Shown: positions 1-8,540, numbered from the stretch's first letter. The stretch: 64,000 nt of DNA from Lachnospiraceae bacterium (GCA_910575555.1 CAJTFX010000018.1:23170-87169), one strand, 5' to 3'. Made by a program: numbers and translations. Notes: generated by a model from the sequence alone, not told the origin.

Positions 1-470
1 AGCAGAAGATCTCTGGATATTTGCGTCAAATTGACGGTATCAGTAGTCTGCAAATAATACAGATACAGGAACACGAGCTGGGTTCCGGGCGCCATTTTGT
101 CAGGAACAGTTGTTTCCGCTTTAAATTTTTCCCAAAATGAACAGCCCCAGAATGGGAGATAAACCTGTTGAGATGGTGAAATAAATGGTATATTGCTTTC
201 AATCAGGTTACGCCGCTGCTTGGATGTTATGTTTTCAAGACACAGCGCACAGGGGAATTCGCATATCTCCTGAAATTTAATTAACTGCTTTTTTAATGTT
301 GGAAGTCTCCAGGAAGAATCAATAGGAGACAGCAGTATACACTGGCTTTTATTCCAGGACAGGCTTTGAATCTTATATCCGTCACGAATATAAAAAGGCG
401 TTTTGGCCGGACAATCAAATTCTGAAACTTTTATATTGTCCCCAAATATCGTTTCCAAAAAATCAAACAT
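1..470 (-). CDS. Winged-helix (MarR-like) regulator, N-terminal part
   Basis: The frame opens at ATG 470-468 behind a GAAAGGGGG ribosome site and stays open to the window edge, giving about 156 residues of a longer protein. The middle holds SPSQQVYLPFWG and the visible end holds PGTQLVFLYLYYLQ. In a group of Clostridia proteins loosely annotated as MarR-family or AbiEi-like, similar strings come just before the winged helix. I infer a DNA-binding autoregulator. The helix-turn-helix itself is outside the window, so the family call rests on memory of related proteins. A consensus promoter with repeated AATGAAAC boxes lies directly upstream. Confidence 0.5.
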   Translation of the reverse strand, partial: MFDFLETIFGDNIKVSEFDCPAKTPFYIRDGYKIQSLSWNKSQCILLSPIDSSWRLPTLKKQLIKFQEICEFPCALCLENITSKQRRNLIESNIPFISPSQQVYLPFWGCSFWEKFKAETTVPDKMAPGTQLVFLYLYYLQTTDTVNLTQISRDLL

Positions 471-517
471 ATTTTTCCCCCTTTCAAGACTCTGCAAAAA
501 TGTTTCATCAAAAAGAC

Positions 518-546
518 ATTATACCATATATAATGAAACTTGTCAA
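518..546 (-). promoter_or_regulatory. Consensus promoter with AATGAAAC boxes
   Basis: Read on the minus strand this is TTGACA (546-541), a 17-bp spacer and TATAAT (523-518), a perfect sigma-A promoter for the regulator ending at 470. AATGAAAC occurs on the plus strand at 532-539 and 552-559, exactly 20 bp apart, and its inverse GTTTCAT lies at 502-508. The boxes flank and overlap the core promoter, as operators of an autorepressor would. Confidence 0.75.
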
Positions 547-987
547 ATGCGAATGAAACAATATGGAGCTTTTAAGAGTCTTTTATTATAAATTTTATAT
601 CTATTTTTTGATTATCCGCATAAACACTATACTTTCAAGCACTTTGAAATATAGGAAAATACTCATTTTACCACGATTGAATGAGCCTTGATATGACACT
701 GAAATAAATATGGGAGATAGCACAAACATCTGTGTATCTCCCGTTTTTTATTCGTGTAATATGATTACTTTACTCTGATTTCAAATTTCAAGATTGCTTT
801 CATCATTTCTGTATAAATTTGACCTTTTAGATTTTACCACTTTCAGAGTGGTAAAAAGTACGCAAGCATAATTTACAGATATAAGCGCCATAGAATTTCA
901 AAATTTCCTTTATTGCGGTTTCACTTTCAATTTCAAGAGCAAACTTTGACAGATTAAAGTCTTTTCCAAAACAAAATTAACATGGCA
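547..987. other. Gene-poor stretch with two hairpins
   Basis: No convincing gene lies here. It holds a plus-strand terminator (712-750) and a 9-bp hairpin (832-840 with 848-856, TTTTACCAC/GTGGTAAAA). On the minus strand a short open stretch between about 960 and 825 contains KDFNLSKFALEIESETAIKE. It has no start signal and looks like a gene remnant that I cannot identify. Confidence 0.4.
712..750 (+). terminator. Rho-independent terminator
   Basis: GGGAGATA (712-719) pairs with TATCTCCC (735-742), with CACA/TGTG extending the stem inward past a bulged base, followed by six T. No plus-strand gene precedes it in the window, so it is either orphaned or serves antisense transcription. Confidence 0.6.
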
Positions 988-1494
988 TTAAAACATATTA
1001 TTTACAGCAAGAAGCATAAATAAGATGGCAACTACTAATACAGTACATACCATTGCTATTCGATTTAATATCTTATGTGTTTTATCCTTTAAAACAATAG
1101 ATAATACATATACTAATGCAATTCCAATTATACCCCCTAATGTGTTGCTAATTAAGTCTGTAATATCACTTGCTCCGATAGCAAATATAAATTGAATTAT
1201 CTCATATATAAAGCTAATTCCTAAAACAGAACCTATTGCTTTTAAAACAGATTTATTTTTAAAAAGCAAACTGAAATATGCACCTACAGGGATAAAAACA
1301 ATGACATTGTTTATAATTTCATCGAAGTCAATTTTTCCATTTGCAATAACTGAACCACCAAAAGGAATTAAGTTTATTTGTCTTATGTGGTCTAACGCAG
1401 AAAATGAAGATTGTAGCTTAAATAAAATAATCCATGATAAAATCAATAAATAAACAATGAGCAATGCGACTGTAATTTTTTTCTCATTCTTCAT
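988..1494 (-). CDS. VanZ-like membrane protein
   Basis: This is a 168-residue integral membrane protein with about five hydrophobic segments. It has the VanZ-family signature spread over the chain: NLIPFG near residue 42, NNVIVFIPVG, an E-Q pair in YEIIQF, and D-x-x-SNTLGG-x-x-G. Glycopeptide resistance VanZ lowers teicoplanin susceptibility, but most stand-alone VanZ-like proteins have no proven substrate. I chose ATG 1494 because AAAGTAGGTG sits 6-7 bases before it; the GTG three codons upstream overlaps that ribosome site. It is monocistronic, and no van genes are near. Confidence 0.8.
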   Translation of the reverse strand: MKNEKKITVALLIVYLLILSWIILFKLQSSFSALDHIRQINLIPFGGSVIANGKIDFDEIINNVIVFIPVGAYFSLLFKNKSVLKAIGSVLGISFIYEIIQFIFAIGASDITDLISNTLGGIIGIALVYVLSIVLKDKTHKILNRIAMVCTVLVVAILFMLLAVNNMF

Positions 1495-1836
1495 AATACA
1501 CACCTACTTTCAAAAAAGATACTATCTTTATGACCTTGTATGCTTGGATGTTGATGAATTTTTCTGCCAATGATCTGGCAAAAAGCACCAGACGATTACA
1601 GGTAGAAAAACTTATGGATAACTTCACTGATAAAGAATTAGCACTTCATTGATAATTTTCCATAGTATTGTTACCTCCTTATGTATCAAAACTGTTGAAT
1701 TGGAATTTGTCATAATGAATTAAGGATATTATAGGTTTAAGTAGTAGCAAGACTTTAATAAAGCAGAAAAGCCTCAATTGAATTTCTATACCAGATTAGT
1801 TACTGTGTATAACCTCCATATAAACGTCCTCTTCCA
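1495..1836. other. Intergenic region with orphan ribosome site
   Basis: No full gene is visible. On the minus strand an AAGGAGG (about 1680-1674) precedes ATG 1663 and the five-codon frame M-E-N-Y-Q-stop ending at 1646. This could be a leader peptide or the scar of a deleted gene ahead of the VanZ-like gene. On the plus strand a 40-codon open frame (1530-1652) has no ribosome site and resembles nothing I know. Confidence 0.35.
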
Positions 1837-2997
1837 TCATTTGTTCTTTTGATTTTTTATCCAGATATAGCAGATAACCACTCCGATTAAGGCTATCCCT
1901 CCTGTGGTTATATATGGTAATTCAATATTGCTTTCATACAGATACCCAGTTAATAAAGGAGCAATAACTTTGCTAAGATTTCCGGCGGTACTGGCAAATC
2001 CCATCAGTGTTCCTTTATGCTGATTGTCAGTTTTTGAAAGGGTTGCGTTTAATGTGGGTACTGTAATAGCAGAAGATACCGCAAATAAGCCAAAAACCAC
2101 CAACACACTAACAAACCCAGTTGTCAATACCATGGCAAACGCTACTAAGGCTTTGCAAAACACACCTATCAGTATTAGTGGCTTCTCACCAATTTTTTTT
2201 GCTAAAGGACCAGTCAAAAAGCCTTGTACTACAATCAAAATACCTGCTAGAGCCATCCAAATAACACCAACTTGCTTAGTGGAAAATCCAAACTTATCTA
2301 CGACATACAGCCCCGTAATTCCTTGCAAGCCTGTTTGACAGAAATGCACGACGAAAATAAGTATCAAAACCATTCCTGCTGAGCCAAAAATTATATTTTT
2401 CAGGTCTGAAAAATCAAAGGGTTTTCTTTTTTCCGTCTGTCCTGAACGCTCAATTGACTCTGGCAAAAGTGTTAGAATTAGCAGAAAGGCAATAAATGAA
2501 ATGCCAGCTCCGGTAAAAAATGGGAGCGCAAGCGAATAGCCTGCAAGAATGCCTCCCAATAATGGTCCCATCATTACGCCAACGCTCATTGAAGCTCCAA
2601 GTTGACTCATATTCTTGCTTCTTTCTTCCTCCGAACTGGAATCTCCAACATATGCCAAAGATGCAACGGAGGTAGCAGATGACAAAATACCCGATAAACT
2701 GCGAGCTATAAATAGTGTCCAGAAGGATGAAGCCAAACCGAACAGGAACAAACTGATGGAATATCCTATAATACCAATGCTGATAATCGGCTTTCTACCA
2801 ATTCGGTCGGACAGTGCACCCCAAAAAGGTGCGAATACTGTTTGTGCCAGAGCATATACGGCAGTGAGCCATCCAAGCTCACGACCGCCAGCACCTAGAT
2901 TTTCCATGTAAAATGGCATGACCGGAAGAATTAAGCTATATCCTAACGCAATCACCAAAGTAGCAAGATTTAAAGCGAAAATCGGCTTTTTATTCAT
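1837..2997 (-). CDS. MFS drug efflux transporter (DHA1 type)
   Basis: This 386-residue, 12-helix transporter has the major facilitator motif A (GALSDRIGRKP near residue 60) and a motif C-like GPLLGG around residue 145, typical of drug:proton antiporters. It should sit in the cytoplasmic membrane and export small molecules. I chose ATG 2997, which overlaps the end of the upstream phosphotransferase gene by eight bases with GGTGA before it, so the two are translationally coupled. Its place in a TetR-controlled operon with a rifampin-phosphotransferase-like enzyme suggests a two-part resistance unit. The substrate cannot be read from sequence. Confidence 0.8.
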   Translation of the reverse strand: MNKKPIFALNLATLVIALGYSLILPVMPFYMENLGAGGRELGWLTAVYALAQTVFAPFWGALSDRIGRKPIISIGIIGYSISLFLFGLASSFWTLFIARSLSGILSSATSVASLAYVGDSSSEEERSKNMSQLGASMSVGVMMGPLLGGILAGYSLALPFFTGAGISFIAFLLILTLLPESIERSGQTEKRKPFDFSDLKNIIFGSAGMVLILIFVVHFCQTGLQGITGLYVVDKFGFSTKQVGVIWMALAGILIVVQGFLTGPLAKKIGEKPLILIGVFCKALVAFAMVLTTGFVSVLVVFGLFAVSSAITVPTLNATLSKTDNQHKGTLMGFASTAGNLSKVIAPLLTGYLYESNIELPYITTGGIALIGVVICYIWIKNQKNK

Positions 2998-5557
2998 CAA
3001 TCGTCACCGTCCCCTCCGAGCCGTCCACCGTTATCATTTGTCCATTTTTAATACTTCTCGTGGCTGTGTGTGTCGCCATAACGGCAGGGATACCACATTC
3101 CCGTGCAACAATACTTGAATGACTGAGAGGACCTCCAATATCCGTTACAATTCCACTTGCAGAGGCAAATAAGGGTGTCCAAGCCGGAGTTGTAGTAACG
3201 GCAACCAAAACACTTCCTGGCTGGAAATTTTTAAAATCTGCCGGACTATTTAGTACGCAGGCACGAGCTGTCACGACACCAGAACTGGTTCCTATACCCC
3301 TCAACACGGTTTTTCCATCTTTTTGTTTCTGTGGTGCATGTGATATGCTTTTTACTTTCTTCTCAGGTAACTGAGCTGGTGGCATATAGCCCTGATACTT
3401 TTTGAGTTCCGCTTTTCGCTCAAGTATCGAATTTCTTCTATCGGATAAAGGTATATTTTTGTCTAACTGTACTATAAGTTTTTCCAATTCCAATTTTGTG
3501 AGCCAATAAATATCATCTATATGCGAAGTAGCTCCGCCACGTATAAGGCGTGCTGAAATTTCATGAAACATCTTGCGAATCAGAGGATGCCCCATTCCCA
3601 TGCAATAAATAGCATTTTCACGCATAGGAGCAGTTTCCTGCGCCCAATGGAGCAACTTCAAAAACAGTTTTTTGCGTGAGCTACCTATATGTTGTAAAAT
3701 TTCTTCTTCTGCCTGTTTCCTATGCTTTTCAAATTTGGATTGACGTAAAAAAGGACTTTCACCTTTGCCTTCTAAAAAGGTTTTTATGGATTCAAAGGTT
3801 GGTGTAAGTGTTTCCTGCGGTGTGGAATATGCAAAATCAAATTCATAAGCGGTACGACCAAACTCTTTAAAATATTGATTGATCCGATTTTTCCATTCTA
3901 TCCATACTTCCAGCGAAACTTCGTCAGGCGGAACTGAGGACATAAAATTTTCCGCTATCTTTGCTGTTGGATTACTTTGCAGATAAAGGTTGAGAGTTTT
4001 ATTTTGCTTTACCCATTCCGAGAGACTCCACAGGTTCTTTTCGGCTTGCAGAGCAATCGTATCAAATCCAAGCAGGAAAACAGAAGTATCTGTCATACCA
4101 GCGCGACGAGCCGCTCCCTGAAAAAATTTTGTAAATATTGTTTCGCTGATAGAGGCGGCTGGCAATGTAAGCTGAATCCTCGTGAAATAAATACAAGCGG
4201 CATAAAATACAGTCTGAATCCCCTTCATTATTTGATGGGCATTCAGCGTATGCAGAGGCTTTTCTTCCCATTGTTTAATCACATCCTCAAATTCTTTTCG
4301 TGCTGTTTCCCAGCGTGCAACACTGTTCGTGAGCGCACGGCGTAAAGATCGGGGTGAAAGGGATTTGACAGCAATCAAAAGAGGCTTTGAATTGTGGGAA
4401 AGATAAACATATCCGTTAATAATCGTATATGCTCCGTTTTCTGGCAGTAGCTTTTTCGCACTTTTACCAAACATATCTATCCATAAAAGCGCCGACGCAC
4501 GGTTGACTATTTCAAGCCCAAGTGTGGCAAATAAGGGCGTAACAGGATTTGGCAAGTGTTCCGCTAGAGACTGCCTTTTGTATAAAACATCCTTTTCCGG
4601 TAACGTCCATTCCGGCGGTAGGACAGTAATGGGGCGAGCCTGAACAATATACAACTTATCTTTTTCCAGTGCCCACTCTACATCCATAGGCATTTCATAA
4701 TACTTCTCAATTTTTTTTCCAAGCTGTGTCAATCGCATAACTTGATTGTGAGTAAGAGTATGTTTTTTCCTAAACTGTTCAGGAGTTGGGATTTCTTCTG
4801 TTCCATCTGAGTTGCGGACTGTCATAATCTCTTTGTTTGCTACTTGATACGATACAATTCGTTCAGCATTTTTATCTACAACGATTGTATCAGGGGTGAC
4901 TAAGCTAGAAACCACCGATTCGCCAAGTCCCCACGCGGCGTTAACAATCATTTCGCTACGTCTGCCATTGATAGGGTTTAGCGTAAACATAACGCCGGAC
5001 GCATCGGAAAACGCAAGCTTTTGTACTACAACAGCAAGTGCGACGATTTCCTGCTTTATATCATTCTTCACGCGGTAAGCAATAGCGCGGGCTGTCCATA
5101 GGGAAGCCCAGCACCTCTTTACAGCGTCAAGAACTTCATTCTCACCTTGTATGTTAAGATAGGTTTCCTGCTGGCCTGCAAAAGAAGCGTCGGGCAAATC
5201 CTCGGCGGTTGCGGAGGAACGGACAGCTACCGCTATATTTCCCAATCCGGCATATGCGGTTTTAATTGCATCTGATACTTCCTGCGGCATTTCTCCATTA
5301 TGGAAAAGCATCCCTATCTGCGTAGATGCATTTTCAAGCTGGCTGGTATTGTTAGAGTCAATACCGTCCAGCAACTTATTAATGTGAGGCTGAATATGGT
5401 TCTTTTCAACAAAAATCTTGTATGAAGTAGTCGTAACATGAAAGCCCTCCGGCACAGGGATACCCGCTGTCAAAAGTTTTGATAAAGACATACCTTTTCC
5501 GCCAACCATTTCAAGGGTTGCCTGTTTATGCAACAAGGGTAGAGTATAATAAATCAT
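2990..5557 (-). CDS. Rifampin phosphotransferase-like PEP synthase family enzyme
   Basis: The protein has 855 residues, close to the usual length of rifampin phosphotransferase (Rph). It has an N-terminal PEP/pyruvate-binding ATP-grasp domain (VGGKGMSLSKL near residue 18, AVRSSATAEDLP near 112, ending around QARPITVLPP), a long middle domain, and a C-terminal phosphohistidine domain with GGPLSHSSIVARE, whose His is near residue 813. Rph moves the beta-phosphate of ATP to rifamycins through this His. The middle domain is too unlike housekeeping PEP synthase for that role, but I cannot prove the substrate. The start overlaps the TetR stop (ATGA). It is followed by an overlapping MFS gene. Confidence 0.65.
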   Translation of the reverse strand: MIYYTLPLLHKQATLEMVGGKGMSLSKLLTAGIPVPEGFHVTTTSYKIFVEKNHIQPHINKLLDGIDSNNTSQLENASTQIGMLFHNGEMPQEVSDAIKTAYAGLGNIAVAVRSSATAEDLPDASFAGQQETYLNIQGENEVLDAVKRCWASLWTARAIAYRVKNDIKQEIVALAVVVQKLAFSDASGVMFTLNPINGRRSEMIVNAAWGLGESVVSSLVTPDTIVVDKNAERIVSYQVANKEIMTVRNSDGTEEIPTPEQFRKKHTLTHNQVMRLTQLGKKIEKYYEMPMDVEWALEKDKLYIVQARPITVLPPEWTLPEKDVLYKRQSLAEHLPNPVTPLFATLGLEIVNRASALLWIDMFGKSAKKLLPENGAYTIINGYVYLSHNSKPLLIAVKSLSPRSLRRALTNSVARWETARKEFEDVIKQWEEKPLHTLNAHQIMKGIQTVFYAACIYFTRIQLTLPAASISETIFTKFFQGAARRAGMTDTSVFLLGFDTIALQAEKNLWSLSEWVKQNKTLNLYLQSNPTAKIAENFMSSVPPDEVSLEVWIEWKNRINQYFKEFGRTAYEFDFAYSTPQETLTPTFESIKTFLEGKGESPFLRQSKFEKHRKQAEEEILQHIGSSRKKLFLKLLHWAQETAPMRENAIYCMGMGHPLIRKMFHEISARLIRGGATSHIDDIYWLTKLELEKLIVQLDKNIPLSDRRNSILERKAELKKYQGYMPPAQLPEKKVKSISHAPQKQKDGKTVLRGIGTSSGVVTARACVLNSPADFKNFQPGSVLVAVTTTPAWTPLFASASGIVTDIGGPLSHSSIVARECGIPAVMATHTATRSIKNGQMITVDGSEGTVTIDE

Positions 5558-6192
5558 AATAATTCACCTCCATCATTCATAATTCCGTGTAGAAATATAT
5601 CCATTGTTTCATCAAGCATTTTCTCCGGACTGGCTGATGGTCGGGATGTGTAAATGATTGATATAATGGAGTTAATTAACAAACGCGTCATAAGATCGGC
5701 ATTCGTCTTACGGAAGACGCCTGATTCCACTCCATTTTCAATTACAGATTTTATAATATCCTGATATGCATAACGCGCAGTTTTCAGCCGCTTTCGATAA
5801 TCTTCTTCTAAATAGTCAGATTCTGTATTTAACCACATCAGCACCGTTCGCTGCTGCTTTGGTACTCCAAGATGATTCAGCATGATTTTTCTAAGACACT
5901 GTTCCGGCGAGGATTCATCGGCAATAATCCTATGAACCTTTTTAATTGTTTCTTCTATTTCTTTCTCAACTGCATATACAAAAATCTCGTCTTTCGTTTT
6001 GAAAAAATCATACAGACTGGACTTTCCCATGTTTGCTAAATTCGCAATTTCCCTCATAGATGTTTTTTGGAATCCATTTTTCTCTATGAGCTGCAAAGCA
6101 ACACGGATTATTTCTTCTCGGCGCTCTTCTTGTTGTTCTGGTGTAAGAATAATTCCTTTTGGTATATTATGATCCCTCCTTATAACGACCAT
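5554..6192 (-). CDS. TetR-family repressor of the rph-like/MFS operon
   Basis: The N-terminal TetR helix-turn-helix is clear (EEIIRVALQLIEKNGF, then SMREIANLANMGKSSLYDFF), followed by a helical ligand domain. It is first in a three-gene operon and should bind the two palindromes at 6184-6200 and 6223-6239. The only upstream ATG (6192) is the centre of the second palindrome and has no good ribosome site. A strong AAGGAGG lies inside this frame at 6181-6175, nine bases before ATA 6165. From there the protein would read xPKGIILTPEQQEERR, and many homologues begin MPKGI. The true start may therefore be the ATA codon at 6165. Confidence 0.85.
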   Translation of the reverse strand: MVVIRRDHNIPKGIILTPEQQEERREEIIRVALQLIEKNGFQKTSMREIANLANMGKSSLYDFFKTKDEIFVYAVEKEIEETIKKVHRIIADESSPEQCLRKIMLNHLGVPKQQRTVLMWLNTESDYLEEDYRKRLKTARYAYQDIIKSVIENGVESGVFRKTNADLMTRLLINSIISIIYTSRPSASPEKMLDETMDIFLHGIMNDGGELL

Positions 6193-6245
6193 CGGTCGTT
6201 TCTTGTTTCGGTTTCATTATATAGCGACCGATGGTCGCTTGTCAA
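6184..6245 (-). promoter_or_regulatory. TetR operon promoter with two operators
   Basis: On the minus strand this is TTGACA (6245-6240), an 18-bp spacer and TATAAT (6221-6216). The palindrome AGCGACC-GAT-GGTCGCT fills the spacer (6223-6239). A second one, AACGACC-ATC-GGTCGTT (6184-6200), lies just past the start of transcription. Both have the size and symmetry of TetR operators, which predicts tight autorepression lifted by a drug ligand. Confidence 0.85.
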
Positions 6246-6511
6246 GCTAATTTTTTCAACACCAAAAAACGCGACTTATATATTATGTGTAAGGCGAGCA
6301 GGGATTATCAGCCAAACAGTTTTTGTTTTTAAATACAGAACGACCTCGATATAATGCAAATTATATTGAACTCGCAGAACGAATGAGTGGCAAAGTCTGC
6401 TCTCAGTTAAACACAATCATAAAGATATCCTGCCTAAATGAGTTAAATATAATCAAATTGGTTGTAGATTGCCTTGATGGATCGTGTAATAACAATGAGG
6501 AGGCGAATCAA

Positions 6512-7342
6512 ATGATCGAAGAATTTACTGCTCATCTGCAAAGCTTGGGAAAGTCTGAAAACACAATCCGGACGTACAGTCATGATGTAACGATGTATCT
6601 GCATTGGTGCCAGGACAGTTTTGGAGAAGAGCCACAGCTTTTATACCGTGCCAATATTTTGGATTACATTTCCTATATGCGAAATATTCGGGGGTATCAT
6701 CCGCGTACCGTAAATAACCACCTTTCTTCCCTGAAGAGCCTAAATGAGTATCTGATTATGAGTGGGCGGCAGACGGAAGCTGCTGTGCTGGACAGCGATT
6801 TTATAAAAATCCAGATACAGTATGCCAGTCCCTGCACTGTGGAGAAAAAAGATGTAGAGGCATTCCGCCAACGCCTTCTGGAGAGTGGAAGTAAACGGGA
6901 CTTTTGCCTGGTCACACTTTATGCCTATTCCGGTATGCGGCGGAGTGAATGCGTCAATCTCAAGCTGGATCAGGTTGATCTGACAGCAAAGGAAATCCGG
7001 ATTGTCGGCAAGGGAGACAAGCACCGCCTGGTCTATATCAATGACAAAATTGTTTACGCGATTCGGGAGTACCTAAAGGTGCGTAATTCGGACAGCCCAT
7101 ATCTGTTCGTCAGCCGCCAGAGTGAGAAGCTGAATCCTTCCCGTATCAACCAGATATTTAACCGATACTCGGATGTCATTACACCGAAGACGCTGCGGCA
7201 TTATTTCTGCTCCAATGCTCTGGAGAACGGATATTCCATTCACGAAGTCGCCAATCAGGCAGGGCACAGCAATGTGCAAACCACACTCATTTATAGTAAC
7301 CCGACGGCAAAAGAAATGAAAGACAAAGCCAATCGACTGTGA
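6512..7342 (+). CDS. Tyrosine recombinase (XerC/D-like)
   Basis: This 276-residue phage-integrase family protein has an N-terminal SAM-like core-binding domain and a catalytic domain. The R (SGMRRSE), K (KGDKHR), H-x-x-R-like (TLRHYF), H (AGHSN) and Tyr (LIYSNP, residue about 261) residues are all present. I chose ATG 6512 for the GAGGAGG eight bases upstream; the frame is open further back to about 6323 but has no start signal there. It is small and lacks an arm-binding domain, more like XerC/D or transposon resolvases than the Tn916-type integrase at 45.5 kb. It sits next to a sortase gene. The role could be dimer resolution or DNA inversion. Confidence 0.85.
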   Translation: MIEEFTAHLQSLGKSENTIRTYSHDVTMYLHWCQDSFGEEPQLLYRANILDYISYMRNIRGYHPRTVNNHLSSLKSLNEYLIMSGRQTEAAVLDSDFIKIQIQYASPCTVEKKDVEAFRQRLLESGSKRDFCLVTLYAYSGMRRSECVNLKLDQVDLTAKEIRIVGKGDKHRLVYINDKIVYAIREYLKVRNSDSPYLFVSRQSEKLNPSRINQIFNRYSDVITPKTLRHYFCSNALENGYSIHEVANQAGHSNVQTTLIYSNPTAKEMKDKANRL

Positions 7343-7351
7343 GGTAAGAAC

Positions 7352-8125
7352 ATGAAGATAAAAAGGATTATTTGTACTATACTGATTTTGATATTTGCAA
7401 GCGGTATTGTGATAGGTGCCATCCAATTATATAAGCAGCACCGTGAGTATTCGGAAGGCGAGGACTCCTATACTGATTTGGACCATTATGTGAAGCTGCC
7501 TGAAGAGCCTAAAGAACCTTCCCCATCTCCCACAGATGAAACTGAGTCTGGAGGACGGGAATGGCCGGTTGTAGATTTTGCTTCCCTGCAGGAAATCAAT
7601 CCGGATATCGTGGGGTGGATTTATATTGAAGGAACAGAAATCAATTACCCGGTTGTGCAGGGCAGGGATAACCAGTATTATCTAAAGCATTTATTCAGCG
7701 GAGAGTGGAACGGATCCGGCTGCATATTTCTGGATAGCAGAAACAGATTGGATTTCTCAGATCGACACAGCATCATCTATGGGCATCATATGAAAAATGG
7801 CACCATGTTTTCCGGGCTGACGGAGTATAAGAAGCAGGAGTATTATAACAAACATCCCATTGCCCTGTTATTGACGCCGGATAAAAACTATGAGATAGAG
7901 ATTTTCGGCGGGTATGTGTCCAGCGTTCAGGATAAGGCGTGGGAAGTGGCATTTCCCTCAGACTCAGATTTTACAGAGTGGCTGGATAAAGCCAGAGAGC
8001 GTTCATGTTTTACCAGTGAAATTACCCCGGCAGTCACAGACCAGATTCTGACGTTCTCTACCTGCAGTTACGAATTTAACAATGCCAGGTTTGTATTGCT
8101 GGGCGTATTAAGGCCGGAAGAGTAA
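7352..8125 (+). CDS. srtB: Class B sortase
   Basis: The protein has 257 residues with an N-terminal signal anchor (residues 5-25), a Pro/Ser/Glu linker and a sortase beta-barrel. Catalytic residues are visible: His in IIYGHHM (145/146), Cys in TFSTCSYEF (238) and Arg in NNARFV. Sortases of this class attach surface proteins to peptidoglycan or pilus subunits outside the membrane, and in ICEs they often serve adhesins or transfer surface proteins. It starts 9 bp after the recombinase. No LPxTG/NPxTG substrate gene lies in the window. Confidence 0.9.
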   Translation: MKIKRIICTILILIFASGIVIGAIQLYKQHREYSEGEDSYTDLDHYVKLPEEPKEPSPSPTDETESGGREWPVVDFASLQEINPDIVGWIYIEGTEINYPVVQGRDNQYYLKHLFSGEWNGSGCIFLDSRNRLDFSDRHSIIYGHHMKNGTMFSGLTEYKKQEYYNKHPIALLLTPDKNYEIEIFGGYVSSVQDKAWEVAFPSDSDFTEWLDKARERSCFTSEITPAVTDQILTFSTCSYEFNNARFVLLGVLRPEE

Positions 8126-8231
8126 CTGATTCAGAGGAAAACAGAGTAATTGATTGAATCAGGAGAATGCTATTACGAAAAATGGTGCAATTCCCTGTTT
8201 ATTCGTAATGGAGATTGACATTATTCTGCTC

Positions 8232-8260
8232 TTGAAAATCTGAAATAAATATGCTATACT
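8232..8260 (+). promoter_or_regulatory. Leader cassette promoter, copy 1
   Basis: TTGAAA (8232-8237), 17 bp and TATACT (8255-8260) precede the conserved leader sequence at the same distance as in the other two copies. Confidence 0.8.
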
Positions 8261-8263
8261 TTT

Positions 8264-8350
8264 TACATCAGTATCAGTAATTGCTTTCGAGCGATTAGAG
8301 TTTTCCGGTTACACAGTGTCTGAGAGTATATACTTTCAGGCACTTTTTTT
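8264..8350 (+). ncRNA. Repeated structured leader RNA, copy 1
   Basis: It begins with the conserved TACATCAGTATCA. Hairpin 1 is TAATTGCT (8278-8285) with AGCGATTA (8290-8297) around a UUCG tetraloop. A GAGTTTT linker follows. The terminator is AGTGTCTGA (8315-8323) with TCAGGCACT (8336-8344) and seven T. The same architecture recurs at 19938 and 33797 with different stem sequences. It could be a short RNA or an attenuator for the operon starting at 8598. Confidence 0.7.
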
Positions 8351-8453
8351 GTTTCTTTTGCTTCTTTACTAAGAAGCACAGAACGGGGAGTGCGGAGGCA
8401 CAAATCCTCCGCCCATCTGTTACAATTTCATATCAGGCCCTCGGGCAATAAAG

Positions 8454-8490
8454 GCACTCAGAGAATTTCGGTTCTTTGGGTGCTTTTTTT
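8454..8490 (+). terminator. Second terminator in operon leader
   Basis: GCACTCAGAGAA (8454-8465) pairs fully, with G-U pairs, to TTCTTTGGGTGC (8472-8483), followed by seven T. It lies between the first leader RNA and the first gene, so transcripts must pass two terminators to reach 8598. Confidence 0.8.
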
Positions 8491-8499
8491 ATATAGATC

Positions 8500-8540
8500 G
8501 GAGCTTTTATGGCTCCCCTAATTTTTGTTCCGGGGAGCCT
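8500..8540 (+). promoter_or_regulatory. Overlapping alternative hairpins
   Basis: GGAGC (8500-8504) can pair with GCTCC (8512-8516). The overlapping GGCTCCCC (8511-8518) can instead pair with GGGGAGCC (8532-8539). The two folds exclude each other. Confidence 0.5.

Noticed and set aside
1530..1652. Forty-codon plus-strand gene before the VanZ-like gene
   Set aside because: No ribosome site and no family resemblance; recorded only as intergenic content.
2990..5557. Housekeeping phosphoenolpyruvate synthase (ppsA)
   Set aside because: Domain order, length, TetR control and linkage to an efflux pump fit the rifampin phosphotransferase group better.
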